Source of the DNA: CAZKRL01 sp964555295
GTDB lineage: Bacteria > Bacteroidota > Bacteroidia > Flavobacteriales_D > Sanyastnellaceae
Assembly (NCBI GenBank): GCA_964555295.1
Contig: CAZKRL010000008.1
Span: 28,280-92,279 of the forward strand
Direction: 5' to 3'
Length of the DNA: 64,000 bases
Shown here: positions 44,808 through 53,707 of the stretch, piece by piece
Numbering within the stretch: position 1 is the stretch's first letter
Layout: every line of letters begins with the position of its first letter
Position numbers and translations under genes: made by a program
The notes under the pieces: model-generated
What the model saw: the letters and a program-made list of their open reading frames with translations, nothing else
Database searches by the model: none
What the model was told of the DNA's origin: nothing

Positions 44808-45842
44808 TTAAAAGATTCTTGTGGCGACTGATAGCGTATTAGAGGGACCAGCCAAATGATATACACTTCGACCGTATGAGATATGAATTCTTCTAACTTT
44901 AAATCCAATACCAAATGAAAATCCTGTGATACCAGGACGGGCATTTAGTTTTAGCTCTTGCCGTCTCCGGTAGTTATAAGCTGCCTGTATACTGAAATTC
45001 TTACCTGCAATTATCTCAACACCGGTTACAAGATGACGCATCAACATATCGCCGAAAATCCACTTTTTCTTTTCGATAACTTCTCCCGTTAGGGGGTCAG
45101 TTACGACTTCAATGGTTTTGTTATCATAACGATAATCCCAACGCTCCATGTTATTGTATAAAATTGAGAGTCTTATGGGCGCGTGACGCAATCTCTTCAC
45201 CAGAGCTAACTGCAGATTAAAAGGAAGCTTATCCCGAACATTTTCAGAATATGATTTCAATTGATATCCTGCGTTAGAGAGCAACATAGACGCATAAAAA
45301 TCAATATCGGGTCGCGCATAAGACACGGCAGCGTCCATTCCCAACGCATAGGATGTATAATTGGCCAACGAGGAATACATGTTCTTAAGAGAAACACCGA
45401 TACTCCAGAGTGAATCTACCTGATATCCAGCGCCCGTAATCAAAGCATAATCGGCGGCTTGAAATTGTCCGATTTCAAATCCAAGACCATCGAGTTCCAA
45501 TTGTTTACCATAGTTGCAGTATTGCATTGTAGCACCAAGGGTGATTTTATGAGCAATTCGAAATGCCGAAGTAACAGTACCCATGCGAATACCATCAAAA
45601 TACCCTACGAAGCCCGTACCCAATTTACCGTGCATGTTACTATCCAATAAAGACGGATTGAATTGCGCCAATTGAATATCACCATCACGCACCGCAAAAT
45701 AACTGCCTCCCATACCGGTAACTCGCGCACTACCGGGAATGGTGAGATATCCAAATGATGATGTGCCACCATATTGAGCTCGGGCACTTGAATACCCCAA
45801 CACTATCACGAAGATAAAAAACGTTGGATTTTTTATTGACAC
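44808..45842 (-). CDS. porQ: Type IX secretion system protein PorQ
   Basis: A 344-residue outer membrane protein of the PorQ/PorP-like group, needed by the type IX secretion machinery to attach cargo at the surface. The signal peptide ends at ARAQ. The N-terminal block GTSSFGYLTIPGSARVTGMG and GGSYFAVRDGDIQLAQFNPS match PorQ as I know it. Alternating barrel strands run to the C-terminus, which ends NTLSVATRIF (Phe end typical of outer membrane barrels). The start is GTG at 45842 with TACATTTG only 4 bp before it. Presence of T9SS cargo genes in the window fits. Confidence 0.88.
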   Translation of the reverse strand: MSIKNPTFFIFVIVLGYSSARAQYGGTSSFGYLTIPGSARVTGMGGSYFAVRDGDIQLAQFNPSLLDSNMHGKLGTGFVGYFDGIRMGTVTSAFRIAHKITLGATMQYCNYGKQLELDGLGFEIGQFQAADYALITGAGYQVDSLWSIGVSLKNMYSSLANYTSYALGMDAAVSYARPDIDFYASMLLSNAGYQLKSYSENVRDKLPFNLQLALVKRLRHAPIRLSILYNNMERWDYRYDNKTIEVVTDPLTGEVIEKKKWIFGDMLMRHLVTGVEIIAGKNFSIQAAYNYRRRQELKLNARPGITGFSFGIGFKVRRIHISYGRSVYHLAGPSNTLSVATRIF

Positions 45843-45846
45843 TGTG

Positions 45847-45854
45847 CAAATGTA
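45847..45854 (-). promoter_or_regulatory. -7 element TACATTTG next to porQ start
   Basis: Exact TAnnTTTG on the minus strand, ending 4 bp before the GTG start codon. If used, the porQ mRNA would be leaderless or nearly so; otherwise the start must lie further in. Confidence 0.35.
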
Positions 45855-45980
45855 TACGCAACTGATTTAGGCAGTATGACCAACGTAATCAAATATCAAA
45901 CGTAGAAAATGACATGACCTTTATTAAGACATAACGTGGTTCAAGGCTGTGCCATAATTTAGCCCCCAAACAAAGGAATC

Positions 45981-47981
45981 TTGAAAACCCACGTAAAATT
46001 TGAGGACAAGCACGGACTGACCAAAGCTGAGTTGCAGGTACTTTATAAAGCCATTCTTAAACCTCGACTCATTGAGGAGAAAATGCTAAGTCAGCTTAGG
46101 CTCGGCAAAATATCAAAATGGTTCAGCAGCTTCGGGCAAGAAGCCATCTCGGTTGGTGTGGCATGCGCAATGAATGAAGATGAATTCATTCTTCCCATGC
46201 ATAGAAATCTTGGAATTTTCACCGCAAGGAATTTATCACTCAAACAATTGTTCCTGCAGTTTCAGGGCAAACGCGATGGTTTTACCAAAGGACGCGACCG
46301 CTCCTTTCACTTCGGAACCAAAGCACACCATCTCGTTGGAATGATTTCACATCTCGGTCCGCAATTGGGCATTGCAGACGGTATCGCGCTGGCGTCGAAA
46401 ATTTCAAAAAGTCAGAAAGCTTGCATTGTATTTTGTGGTGATGGTGGCGCGAGCGAGGGCGACTTTCATGAAGCACTAAACGTGGCTACCGTTTGGGATC
46501 TGCCGGTCATCATCGCCATAGAAAACAACGCCTGGGGTCTATCCACTCCGAGTCGTGAACAATTCCGATGCAATCAATTCATTGATAAAGCCATAGGTTA
46601 TGGCATGCCGCAAGAAGATGCTATTCAGGTGGATGGAAACAACATAGTAGCCGTTTATTCTGCCGTTAAAAAAGCGGCACAAAGTATCAGAGAAAGGCCT
46701 CGACCAATTCTTATGGAATTTATGACATTCAGATTGAGGGGGCATGAAGAGGCAAGCGGCACCAAATATTACCCAGACGGTCTCATCGCCGAATGGGAGC
46801 TCAAAGACCCTGTGAGCAATTACGAGCAATGGCTATTGGGAAAAAAGATCATTTCAGAAAATGATGTGATTTCTATTCGTGAAGAGATCCAAACCGAGAT
46901 CAATACCGCGCTTAAAGCAGCATCAGCAGAGCCAGATATCATTCCACAAACCGATGAGGAATTCGCAGACTTATATGCACCCTTCGCCAATCAGATTCTT
47001 GCACCATCAGGTGGTGCGTCAGAAAAACGTTTGATTGACGCTATCAGTGACGGATTGAGAGAGAGCATGCGACGACATTCGAATCTTGTGCTGATGGGAC
47101 AAGATATAGGAGCGTATGGCGGTGTTTTCAAAGTAACAGAAGGTTTCCTTAACGAGTTTGGTGCTGACCGAGTTCGCAACACCCCTCTCTGCGAGTCTGC
47201 CATTGTAGGTGCCGGACTCGGACTTTCTATCTGTGGGTTCAAAGCCATGGTAGAAATGCAATTTGCCGACTTCGTAACATGTGGCTTCAACCAAATCGTA
47301 AATAACCTGGCCAAGTTGCATTACCGCTGGGCCGAAAATGCAGACGTAGTCATTCGCATGCCAACAGGCGCGGGCGTGGCTGCCGGCCCCTTTCATAGTC
47401 AGAGCAACGAAGCGTGGTTTGCACATACACCGGGTTTGAAAGTAATTTATCCCGCATTCCCTGCCGATGCCAAAGGTTTGCTATGTCAGGCCTTTGAAGA
47501 CACCAACCCTGTCATATTCTTCGAACATAAAGCGCTATACCGAAGTGTAAGCGGGAGTGTGCCCGATGGACACTACACTCTGCCCTTTGGTAAAGCAAAC
47601 CTTCTCCGCAGCGGAGATGAGCTGAGCATCGTAACATACGGACTCGGGGTGCATTGGGCATTGCAATACCTCGATGCACATCCTGAAGTAAGTGCTGATC
47701 TGATTGACCTTCGCACCTTACTGCCGCTCGACACTGAAACCATTTTCAACTCTGTGAAGAAAACCGGCAAGGCACTAGTGCTTCATGAAGATTGTATGAC
47801 AGGCGGATTTGGAGGAGAGATATCGGCGCTGATCACTGAAAATTGTTTTGAGTCACTAGACGCGCCGGTGCTACGCTGCGCAAGTCTCGATACGCCGGTG
47901 CCCTTCAATGCAAAACTCGAAGAAAACTTCCTTGCATCAGCACGGCTCCATGAAACAATAGAACGACTCCTCCGCTACTAA
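45981..47981 (+). CDS. Fused alpha/beta E1 of a 2-oxoacid dehydrogenase
   Basis: A 666-residue thiamine-diphosphate enzyme with E1-alpha and E1-beta joined in one chain, as in the branched-chain 2-oxoacid or pyruvate-type dehydrogenase of many Bacteroidota. The alpha half (about 1-330) has the ThDP motif GDGGASEGDFHEALNVATVW... ENN and the acceptor GRDRSFHFG. The beta half (about 350-666) has VLMGQDIGAYGGVFKVTEGF, MPTGAGVAAGPFHSQSNEAW and DLRTLLPLD. The start is TTG at 45981, giving MKTHVKFED; no better ATG lies upstream. The substrate is not determined by the sequence. It is followed by pheT 11 bp later. Confidence 0.93.
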   Translation: MKTHVKFEDKHGLTKAELQVLYKAILKPRLIEEKMLSQLRLGKISKWFSSFGQEAISVGVACAMNEDEFILPMHRNLGIFTARNLSLKQLFLQFQGKRDGFTKGRDRSFHFGTKAHHLVGMISHLGPQLGIADGIALASKISKSQKACIVFCGDGGASEGDFHEALNVATVWDLPVIIAIENNAWGLSTPSREQFRCNQFIDKAIGYGMPQEDAIQVDGNNIVAVYSAVKKAAQSIRERPRPILMEFMTFRLRGHEEASGTKYYPDGLIAEWELKDPVSNYEQWLLGKKIISENDVISIREEIQTEINTALKAASAEPDIIPQTDEEFADLYAPFANQILAPSGGASEKRLIDAISDGLRESMRRHSNLVLMGQDIGAYGGVFKVTEGFLNEFGADRVRNTPLCESAIVGAGLGLSICGFKAMVEMQFADFVTCGFNQIVNNLAKLHYRWAENADVVIRMPTGAGVAAGPFHSQSNEAWFAHTPGLKVIYPAFPADAKGLLCQAFEDTNPVIFFEHKALYRSVSGSVPDGHYTLPFGKANLLRSGDELSIVTYGLGVHWALQYLDAHPEVSADLIDLRTLLPLDTETIFNSVKKTGKALVLHEDCMTGGFGGEISALITENCFESLDAPVLRCASLDTPVPFNAKLEENFLASARLHETIERLLRY

Positions 47982-47992
47982 AATTCCATCCA

Positions 47993-50413
47993 ATGAAAAT
48001 TAGCTGTAACTGGCTCAACGAATATTTATCGCGGGAAGTTCCCGTTAACCTCATTGCTGAAACCCTTACCTCTACAGGACTTGAAGTAGAATCTGTAACA
48101 CCGCACGAGACAATAAAGGGAGGCTTAAAAGGAGTTGTTGTAGGAAAAGTACTGACGTGCGAAAAACATCCTGATGCCGATCGACTCAGAATTACAACAG
48201 TGGATATCGGAAACGAACAACCTCTCTCCATTGTGTGTGGTGCACCCAATGTAGCTGCCGGACAAAAAGTTCTGGTAGCAACCGTTGGCACCCATCTACA
48301 CATGACCTCAGGCGAATCCCTTACCATTAAAAAAGGAAAAATCCGTGGACAAGAATCACACGGCATGATTTGCGCAGAAGACGAACTTGGAATAGGTCAA
48401 AGCCACGATGGTATAATGGTCTTAGGCGATGAGGCAAGAATTGGATCAGCGGCAGCAGAATATCTCAATTTGGAGAGTGATTACGTTCTCGAAATTGGCC
48501 TGACGCCGAATCGCACCGATGCATTCAGCCATATTGGAGTGGCCCGAGATCTTGTTGCATCGCTATCTCACAATAGTAAGCATAACTACGCCGACCTGGA
48601 ATTGAGAACTCCTGCTTTGTCGTCTCAAACATTCGTCGAAAAGAAAACCATTGACCATCACATCTCGAATGAAACAGCGATTCGTTATTCGGGAATGCTC
48701 ATAGAAAATATTGTTGTAACAGCATCGCCTGATTGGTTGAGAAAAAAAATTGAAACCATCGGACTTCAGAGCATCAACAACATTGTCGATTTAACCAATT
48801 ACATTCTGCACGAAACAGGACAACCCTTGCACGCCTTCGATGCAGATCGATTAGGCGCCGCCATTGAGGTTCGGTTGGCCCGCGATGGAGAAACGCTACA
48901 AACCCTTGATGGAAGCGAAATCAAACTCACTGCTGAAGACGTGGTTATATGCGGAGACACTCCGCAATGTTTGGGCGGCGTAATCGGAGGAAAGCACAGT
49001 GGTGTATCAGACCTTACCACTCGGATTTTTCTTGAATCAGCGTGCTTTCATCCAACAAAAGTGAGGAAAACCTCTAGGCATCATGGCATATTCACTGACT
49101 CCTCCTTTCGATTTGAAAGAGGCACCGACGCAGGGGCAGTTTTTCATGCGCTTCATCGTGCCTTTGATTTGCTCAAAGGGATGTGTCCATCGGCTCGATG
49201 GGTCGACATGATTGATGTTTATCCAAATGAGGTTCAACCCGTTTTGATATCATACAATCCTTCAGCAACAAGAAAAATGGCGGGCGCACACATCAGTGAT
49301 GTTCGTATTGCGGGAATACTCAATTCAATCGGTTGCGAAATCATTGCACAAAGCGGTGATCATTGGAACGTGCGAGTTCCTCTCTACAAAGTCGACGTGA
49401 AACGGCAGGCCGATCTCGATGAAGAAATACTCAGGATTCATGGATACGACAATATTGAGTTTGATTCAAGAATGCGAATGACGCCATCGAGTGAGCCAAT
49501 AAAACCACAAGACATAGAAATGTCTGAAATTGCGACCTCACTTACAGCATGCGGATTCAACGAAATGATGTCAATGAGTATGATGCCGCATTCATGGATT
49601 GAAATCAACGGCAAAACCCAAAAAGCAATAGAGTTACTGAACCCAATTAGCGGCGATTTGTCGCTCATGCGCACAACCCTACTCCACGGAGCTCTACAGA
49701 GCGTTTCACTCAATCGCAGGCATAAAACGAATGATATCCGAGGGTTTGAGTTCGGTAAAATTTATCATCAGCTAAATCAACAAATTCTCGAAGAGCAGGC
49801 CATAGGCATTTGGGTAAGTGGGGCGAGACATAAAGAAAGCTGGAACAACCAAGCCCAGGAGGCAGGTATTTCAGAGCTTCGTTCTGCAGTAGATAGTTTA
49901 CTTACGAAAACAAGAATGAGCGGCGGTCAATGGCGGCCAACAGAATTCAGTGGTCTTGCTCAGGCCGAAGGATTATATGCAGGTGAACTAATCATCGGAG
50001 TGATAGGAACAGTATCGTCTGAAGTATTGGCATTAGGTGAATGTGAGGCACGCGTCTGGTATGCCGAGTTTTATTGGAATGCAATTAAAAAAATTGCCCA
50101 GAGTAAGCCAACGAAATTTGCACAGCTTGAAAAATTCCCATCGGTACGTCGTGATTTATCTATGGTTTTTCCGAAGACCATTAGGTACGCCGATATTGAA
50201 AGCGCTGCGATGAAGGCAGAGAAAAAGCTACTGCGATCGATAGGGTTGTTTGACGTTTATGAAGGTAAAAATTTGGGCGATGGTCTAACCTCTTATGCAT
50301 TACAGTTTTTGTTGCAACATCCCGAGCGCACCCTCACCGACTCGGAGATTGAACAAGCCATGCAGCGCATTCAAGCCGAGATTGAGCGTATCGGCGGAAA
50401 AATTCGCTTGTGA
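47993..50413 (+). CDS. pheT: Phenylalanine-tRNA ligase beta subunit
   Basis: The 806-residue beta subunit of phenylalanyl-tRNA synthetase. It begins MKISCNWLNEYLS, the family N-terminus, followed by an EMAP-like tRNA-binding domain (VGKVLTCEKHPDADRLRITT). Then come the B3/B4 domain (SGMLIENIVV..., NIVDLTNYILHETGQPLHAF), B5 and a catalytic-like domain (FRFERGTD..., PHSWIEIN). The C-terminal anticodon-binding FDX-ACB domain (FPSVRRDLSMVFPK... SYALQFLLQHPERTLTDSEI in part) closes it. Length is typical. pheS is not in the window. Confidence 0.97.
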   Translation: MKISCNWLNEYLSREVPVNLIAETLTSTGLEVESVTPHETIKGGLKGVVVGKVLTCEKHPDADRLRITTVDIGNEQPLSIVCGAPNVAAGQKVLVATVGTHLHMTSGESLTIKKGKIRGQESHGMICAEDELGIGQSHDGIMVLGDEARIGSAAAEYLNLESDYVLEIGLTPNRTDAFSHIGVARDLVASLSHNSKHNYADLELRTPALSSQTFVEKKTIDHHISNETAIRYSGMLIENIVVTASPDWLRKKIETIGLQSINNIVDLTNYILHETGQPLHAFDADRLGAAIEVRLARDGETLQTLDGSEIKLTAEDVVICGDTPQCLGGVIGGKHSGVSDLTTRIFLESACFHPTKVRKTSRHHGIFTDSSFRFERGTDAGAVFHALHRAFDLLKGMCPSARWVDMIDVYPNEVQPVLISYNPSATRKMAGAHISDVRIAGILNSIGCEIIAQSGDHWNVRVPLYKVDVKRQADLDEEILRIHGYDNIEFDSRMRMTPSSEPIKPQDIEMSEIATSLTACGFNEMMSMSMMPHSWIEINGKTQKAIELLNPISGDLSLMRTTLLHGALQSVSLNRRHKTNDIRGFEFGKIYHQLNQQILEEQAIGIWVSGARHKESWNNQAQEAGISELRSAVDSLLTKTRMSGGQWRPTEFSGLAQAEGLYAGELIIGVIGTVSSEVLALGECEARVWYAEFYWNAIKKIAQSKPTKFAQLEKFPSVRRDLSMVFPKTIRYADIESAAMKAEKKLLRSIGLFDVYEGKNLGDGLTSYALQFLLQHPERTLTDSEIEQAMQRIQAEIERIGGKIRL

Positions 50414-50530
50414 TATTTAGTGATCACTTCGAGAGAAACCGCCTAGCCCAAGGCCATGTGGAAGTAGCTTATTCCAATTGAAGCAACTACTGGGATACCC
50501 GGACTTAAATTCGACAAAGCATTTTTTTAA

Positions 50531-52042
50531 TTAGATCAAGGAAGCCCCGGTCATTGCTTGAGGAGGCTGAATACCAAGCAGATGAAGAATCGTTGGAGCG
50601 ACATCCGCAAGAATACCATCTTTAACCTCTTTGATTCCATCGTGCAAAATCCAAATTGGAACAGGGTTGGTGCTATGCGCGGTATTTGGACTTCCGTCTT
50701 GATTCCTTGCAACATCCGCGTTTCCATGATCTGCAATCACGACAAAAGAATAACCCTGTGATTGACCTGCCGCTAATAACACTCCAAGACAATGGTCTGT
50801 GACCTCTACGGCTCTCACTATGGCATCGAAATCCCCTGTATGACCTACCATATCCGCATTTGCGTAATTCAAGCACACAAAATCAGGAGAATTACTTTCC
50901 AAGTATGCAATAGCCGCAGCGGTGATTTCATAAGCGCTCATTTCGGGTTGCAAATCATACGTAGCAACCTTAGGTGAAGGAATCATGATCCTCTCCTCAC
51001 CAACAAAAACAGCTTCTTGACCACCATTGAAGAAAAAAGTAACGTGCGGATATTTTTCTGTCTCCGCTATTCGCAATTGCTTCAGGCCCTTAAGGGCAAT
51101 AACCTCACCTATGGTTTCCTCAAGATTTTGTTTATTAAAGATAACCTTTACATCCTTGAAAGAGTCATCGTAATTGGTCATTGTATAAATATCAAAACTC
51201 CCTCGCTTCATTTCAAACTCAGGCATATCCTGTTGACTTAAAACCGTGACAATTTCCCGACAACGATCTGTACGATAATTCCAAAAAAGGGCGACATCGC
51301 TATCACTTATTCGAGCCTTGGCCTCCATCAAGTTAGATATAGCTGGAAGAATAAACTCATCTGTTTGACCTGAGGAGTAACAACTTGAAAGATAATCAGA
51401 TGCGCGTTCGAAAGTCTTTCCCGTTCCATTCACATACAAATCATAGGCAGACTTAACCCTTTCCCAACGTTTGTCCCTATCCATTGCGTAGTAGCGCCCA
51501 ATGACGGATGCGATAAAGCAGTTAGTATCACCTACTGCATTTTCCACAACTTGAACAAATGCCTTACCGCTCATCGGATCAGTATCTCGACCATCGGTAA
51601 TGACGTGTATTGCCACTGATACAAGAGGAAATTGCTTGGCAATTTCGATCAAGGCCAAAAGATGATCTAGGTGTGAATGAACACCGCCATCGCTAACAAG
51701 ACCTACAAGATGAACGGTACTAGATCGTTTTGAGGCATCTTCAAACGCGTTCAAAATAATTCGATTGGCAAAGAACGACTTATCTTCAATAGATCGATTG
51801 ATTTTCATCAAGTCCTGGTAGATGACACGACCAGCACCGATGTTCATGTGCCCCACCTCGCTATTACCCATTTGTCCGTTTGGAAGCCCTACATTCTCAC
51901 CATCTGTGCGCAAAGTAGCACACGGATAATGAATACTTAATCCATCGGTTACGGGCGTCTTTGCCTGATAAATTGCATTGGTCGAATCCATTTTACCCAG
52001 ACCCCAGCCGTCGAGGATTACCAAACATACTTTATTACTCAT
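50531..52042 (-). CDS. gpmI: 2,3-bisphosphoglycerate-independent phosphoglycerate mutase
   Basis: A 503-residue glycolytic mutase that interconverts 3- and 2-phosphoglycerate, using two manganese ions and a catalytic serine. The N-terminus LVILDGWGLG holds the first metal Asp. The catalytic serine is in GQMGNSEVGHMNIGAGRVIY (near residue 62). Other ligands are seen in HVITDGRDTDP, ANADMVGHTGDFDA and VIADHGNAD. Length is standard. It begins in a 4-bp overlap with the stop of the upstream histidine kinase gene, an unusual partner. Confidence 0.97.
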   Translation of the reverse strand: MSNKVCLVILDGWGLGKMDSTNAIYQAKTPVTDGLSIHYPCATLRTDGENVGLPNGQMGNSEVGHMNIGAGRVIYQDLMKINRSIEDKSFFANRIILNAFEDASKRSSTVHLVGLVSDGGVHSHLDHLLALIEIAKQFPLVSVAIHVITDGRDTDPMSGKAFVQVVENAVGDTNCFIASVIGRYYAMDRDKRWERVKSAYDLYVNGTGKTFERASDYLSSCYSSGQTDEFILPAISNLMEAKARISDSDVALFWNYRTDRCREIVTVLSQQDMPEFEMKRGSFDIYTMTNYDDSFKDVKVIFNKQNLEETIGEVIALKGLKQLRIAETEKYPHVTFFFNGGQEAVFVGEERIMIPSPKVATYDLQPEMSAYEITAAAIAYLESNSPDFVCLNYANADMVGHTGDFDAIVRAVEVTDHCLGVLLAAGQSQGYSFVVIADHGNADVARNQDGSPNTAHSTNPVPIWILHDGIKEVKDGILADVAPTILHLLGIQPPQAMTGASLI

Positions 52043-52914
52043 GTTGTTATTTGAATTATGAAAACACTACCCTTTGCGGAGCTGTTTTCAACTGATAATT
52101 TATAATTATAGAGTTGACAAATGGTTTTAACAATATGCAATCCTAAACCAGTGCCACTTGTGGATCTGGTAATTTCATCATTACTCCGATAGAATCGCTG
52201 GAAAATACGATCCTTCTCATGATCTGATATGCCCACTCCTTCATCCGAAATCTTAACTTCGAAATTGGGTCTTTCTCCCGTCAAAAAAACTTTAATGGCA
52301 CCTCCATGAGGTGAGTATTTGATCGCATTATCAATTAGGTTGGAGAATACCGCACGCAACATTTCTGCATCTGCAAAGACATGAACGCCATCCTTGATAT
52401 CTCGAAATATCTCTCTGCCGCTCATTTGCTGAAAGCGAAGACATTCCTCCTCGAGCAACTTGGAAAATTCAACAACCTGTCTTTTTTCAACCGTTGTTAT
52501 TTCGTCGAGTTGTGAAGCGAGGAGTATATTTTCCGTTAAGCTCTGTAATCTTCTGATTTCTCTGTTGCTATGTAACAGAAGACCTGCCCGTTTCGCATCC
52601 GGCAAATCGGCTCTACCCAAGGCATCTAAGCTTAGCTTAATGGCCGCTATCGGAGTTTTCAACTCGTGAGAAACAGACAACATAAAATTCCTCTCCTTCT
52701 TGGCCAAAAGGACTTCTCGTCGCAAACCATTATATAGTCTAATAAAAGCAAAAATGAGTATTGAAGCAAAAACCAATCCCTCACCCAGAACCATATAGAC
52801 CTTGTTACCCGTCGAGTTGCTTCCTACGATTAAATATCCCCACCAGCCCAGCTGCAATAACACGTAAACAGCCAAGAACAATAAAAGTCTAGAAAATAAT
52901 TCGAGTCGACGCAA
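52039..52914 (-). CDS. Sensor histidine kinase
   Basis: A 291-residue membrane histidine kinase. Two transmembrane helices are near residues 8-30 and 38-60, with almost no periplasmic loop, so it probably senses something in or near the membrane. The HisKA box is HELKTPIAAIKLSLDAL (about 86-102). ATP-binding boxes follow: N box NLIDNAIKYS, G1 DEGVGISD and G2 GTGLGLHIV. There is no response regulator next to it. The start is TTG at 52914, which keeps the first helix complete. Its stop overlaps the gpmI start. Confidence 0.9.
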   Translation of the reverse strand: MRRLELFSRLLLFLAVYVLLQLGWWGYLIVGSNSTGNKVYMVLGEGLVFASILIFAFIRLYNGLRREVLLAKKERNFMLSVSHELKTPIAAIKLSLDALGRADLPDAKRAGLLLHSNREIRRLQSLTENILLASQLDEITTVEKRQVVEFSKLLEEECLRFQQMSGREIFRDIKDGVHVFADAEMLRAVFSNLIDNAIKYSPHGGAIKVFLTGERPNFEVKISDEGVGISDHEKDRIFQRFYRSNDEITRSTSGTGLGLHIVKTICQLYNYKLSVENSSAKGSVFIIQITT

Positions 52915-52963
52915 TTCTCAGTGTTATGGAGCGCAAATGTCGCATATACCCTTCGAAACAAAA

Positions 52964-52988
52964 AAACGCGTCTGAGGGACGCGCTTTT
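52964..52988 (-). terminator. Terminator of the 53012-53536 gene
   Basis: CGCGTC / GACGCG stem (52967-52972 and 52978-52983) with A-tract on one side and CTTTTT on the other. On the minus strand it reads ...GACGCG followed by TTTTTTT, 29 bp past the stop of the exported protein gene. It is also A/T flanked for bidirectional use. Confidence 0.75.
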
Positions 52989-53011
52989 TGTAATTCCATG
53001 AAGAAGTAAGC

Positions 53012-53536
53012 TTATTTCTTTTCCTTACCCTTTCCTGCCTCTTTGGCTGGAGCGGGAGTGAGTTTAGGTGTTTCCTTTGCTGGTTTAGCATCAGGCGTTG
53101 CCTTGGCGGCTGGATTCGGCTTTGCACCTTCAGTTCTTGACATAACGCGCTTCTCGAACACCATGTGTATCTCATTTCTACCTTCTTTATCCTGAACTGT
53201 ATAATTCTGCTGATAGCGGAAACCAGCAACACTCATTTTATTCAATGCATCAGGAACATTAGTGAAATTGGAAGACCGAATTTCACCCACCTGCTTCAAG
53301 GTTTCCTTATCGGATATGGCAGATATAGCGTCTTTACCAAAATCAGCATGAATAGAATTATCACCATTTGGTGCTTTATTGATAATCAACTCCGCATATA
53401 TAGTCTCACCGCCGCCACCTGGTCTCATGTCACCGGCTGCAGGTCGATTGGGCTTTTCAGTTCCCGCGGCTGGGGTAGTTTGTGCGAATAGTAGGGCGGG
53501 CAAAGAGGCCAACAAAACAAAAACAATTTTTTTCAT
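53012..53536 (-). CDS. Small exported Pro/Ala/Lys-rich protein
   Basis: A 174-residue secreted protein with a signal peptide ending LLFAQ. A low-complexity Pro/Gly stretch (AAGDMRPGGGGE) precedes a small alpha/beta domain (about 45-130, AELIINKAPNGDNSIHADFG). The C-terminal tail is made of Ala, Pro and Lys (PAKETPKLTPAPAKEAGKG), which could bind the wall or another envelope surface. I do not recognise it. An exact TACATTTG lies 24 bp before the start codon, and a good terminator follows, so it is a monocistronic unit. Confidence 0.72.
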   Translation of the reverse strand: MKKIVFVLLASLPALLFAQTTPAAGTEKPNRPAAGDMRPGGGGETIYAELIINKAPNGDNSIHADFGKDAISAISDKETLKQVGEIRSSNFTNVPDALNKMSVAGFRYQQNYTVQDKEGRNEIHMVFEKRVMSRTEGAKPNPAAKATPDAKPAKETPKLTPAPAKEAGKGKEKK

Positions 53537-53560
53537 AAAATAATAGGTTAAAATTTTCGC

Positions 53561-53568
53561 AAATGTAT
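53561..53568 (-). promoter_or_regulatory. -7 element TACATTTG before the 53536 gene
   Basis: Exact TAnnTTTG match on the minus strand, 24 bp before the ATG at 53536. A TTG occurs 24 bp further upstream, slightly longer than the usual 19-21. Confidence 0.4.
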
Positions 53569-53707
53569 TTGTTCACGTTGCAGGAAAAATTCAATTTTAA
53601 CATTTCAGCAATTTTTATGGCGCGTATTCAATTTTGATCCCTATCCCTTCAGTGTGCAAGTAGTTGCCGCAGCGCATTACATATCTTCGCGTCCAAGTCA
53701 AAAATTG

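Noticed and set aside
53654..53707. N-terminal extension of the FISUMP/FGE protein
   Set aside because: The extension (before the ATG at 53708) precedes a complete signal peptide and covers a possible TATCTTCG promoter element.
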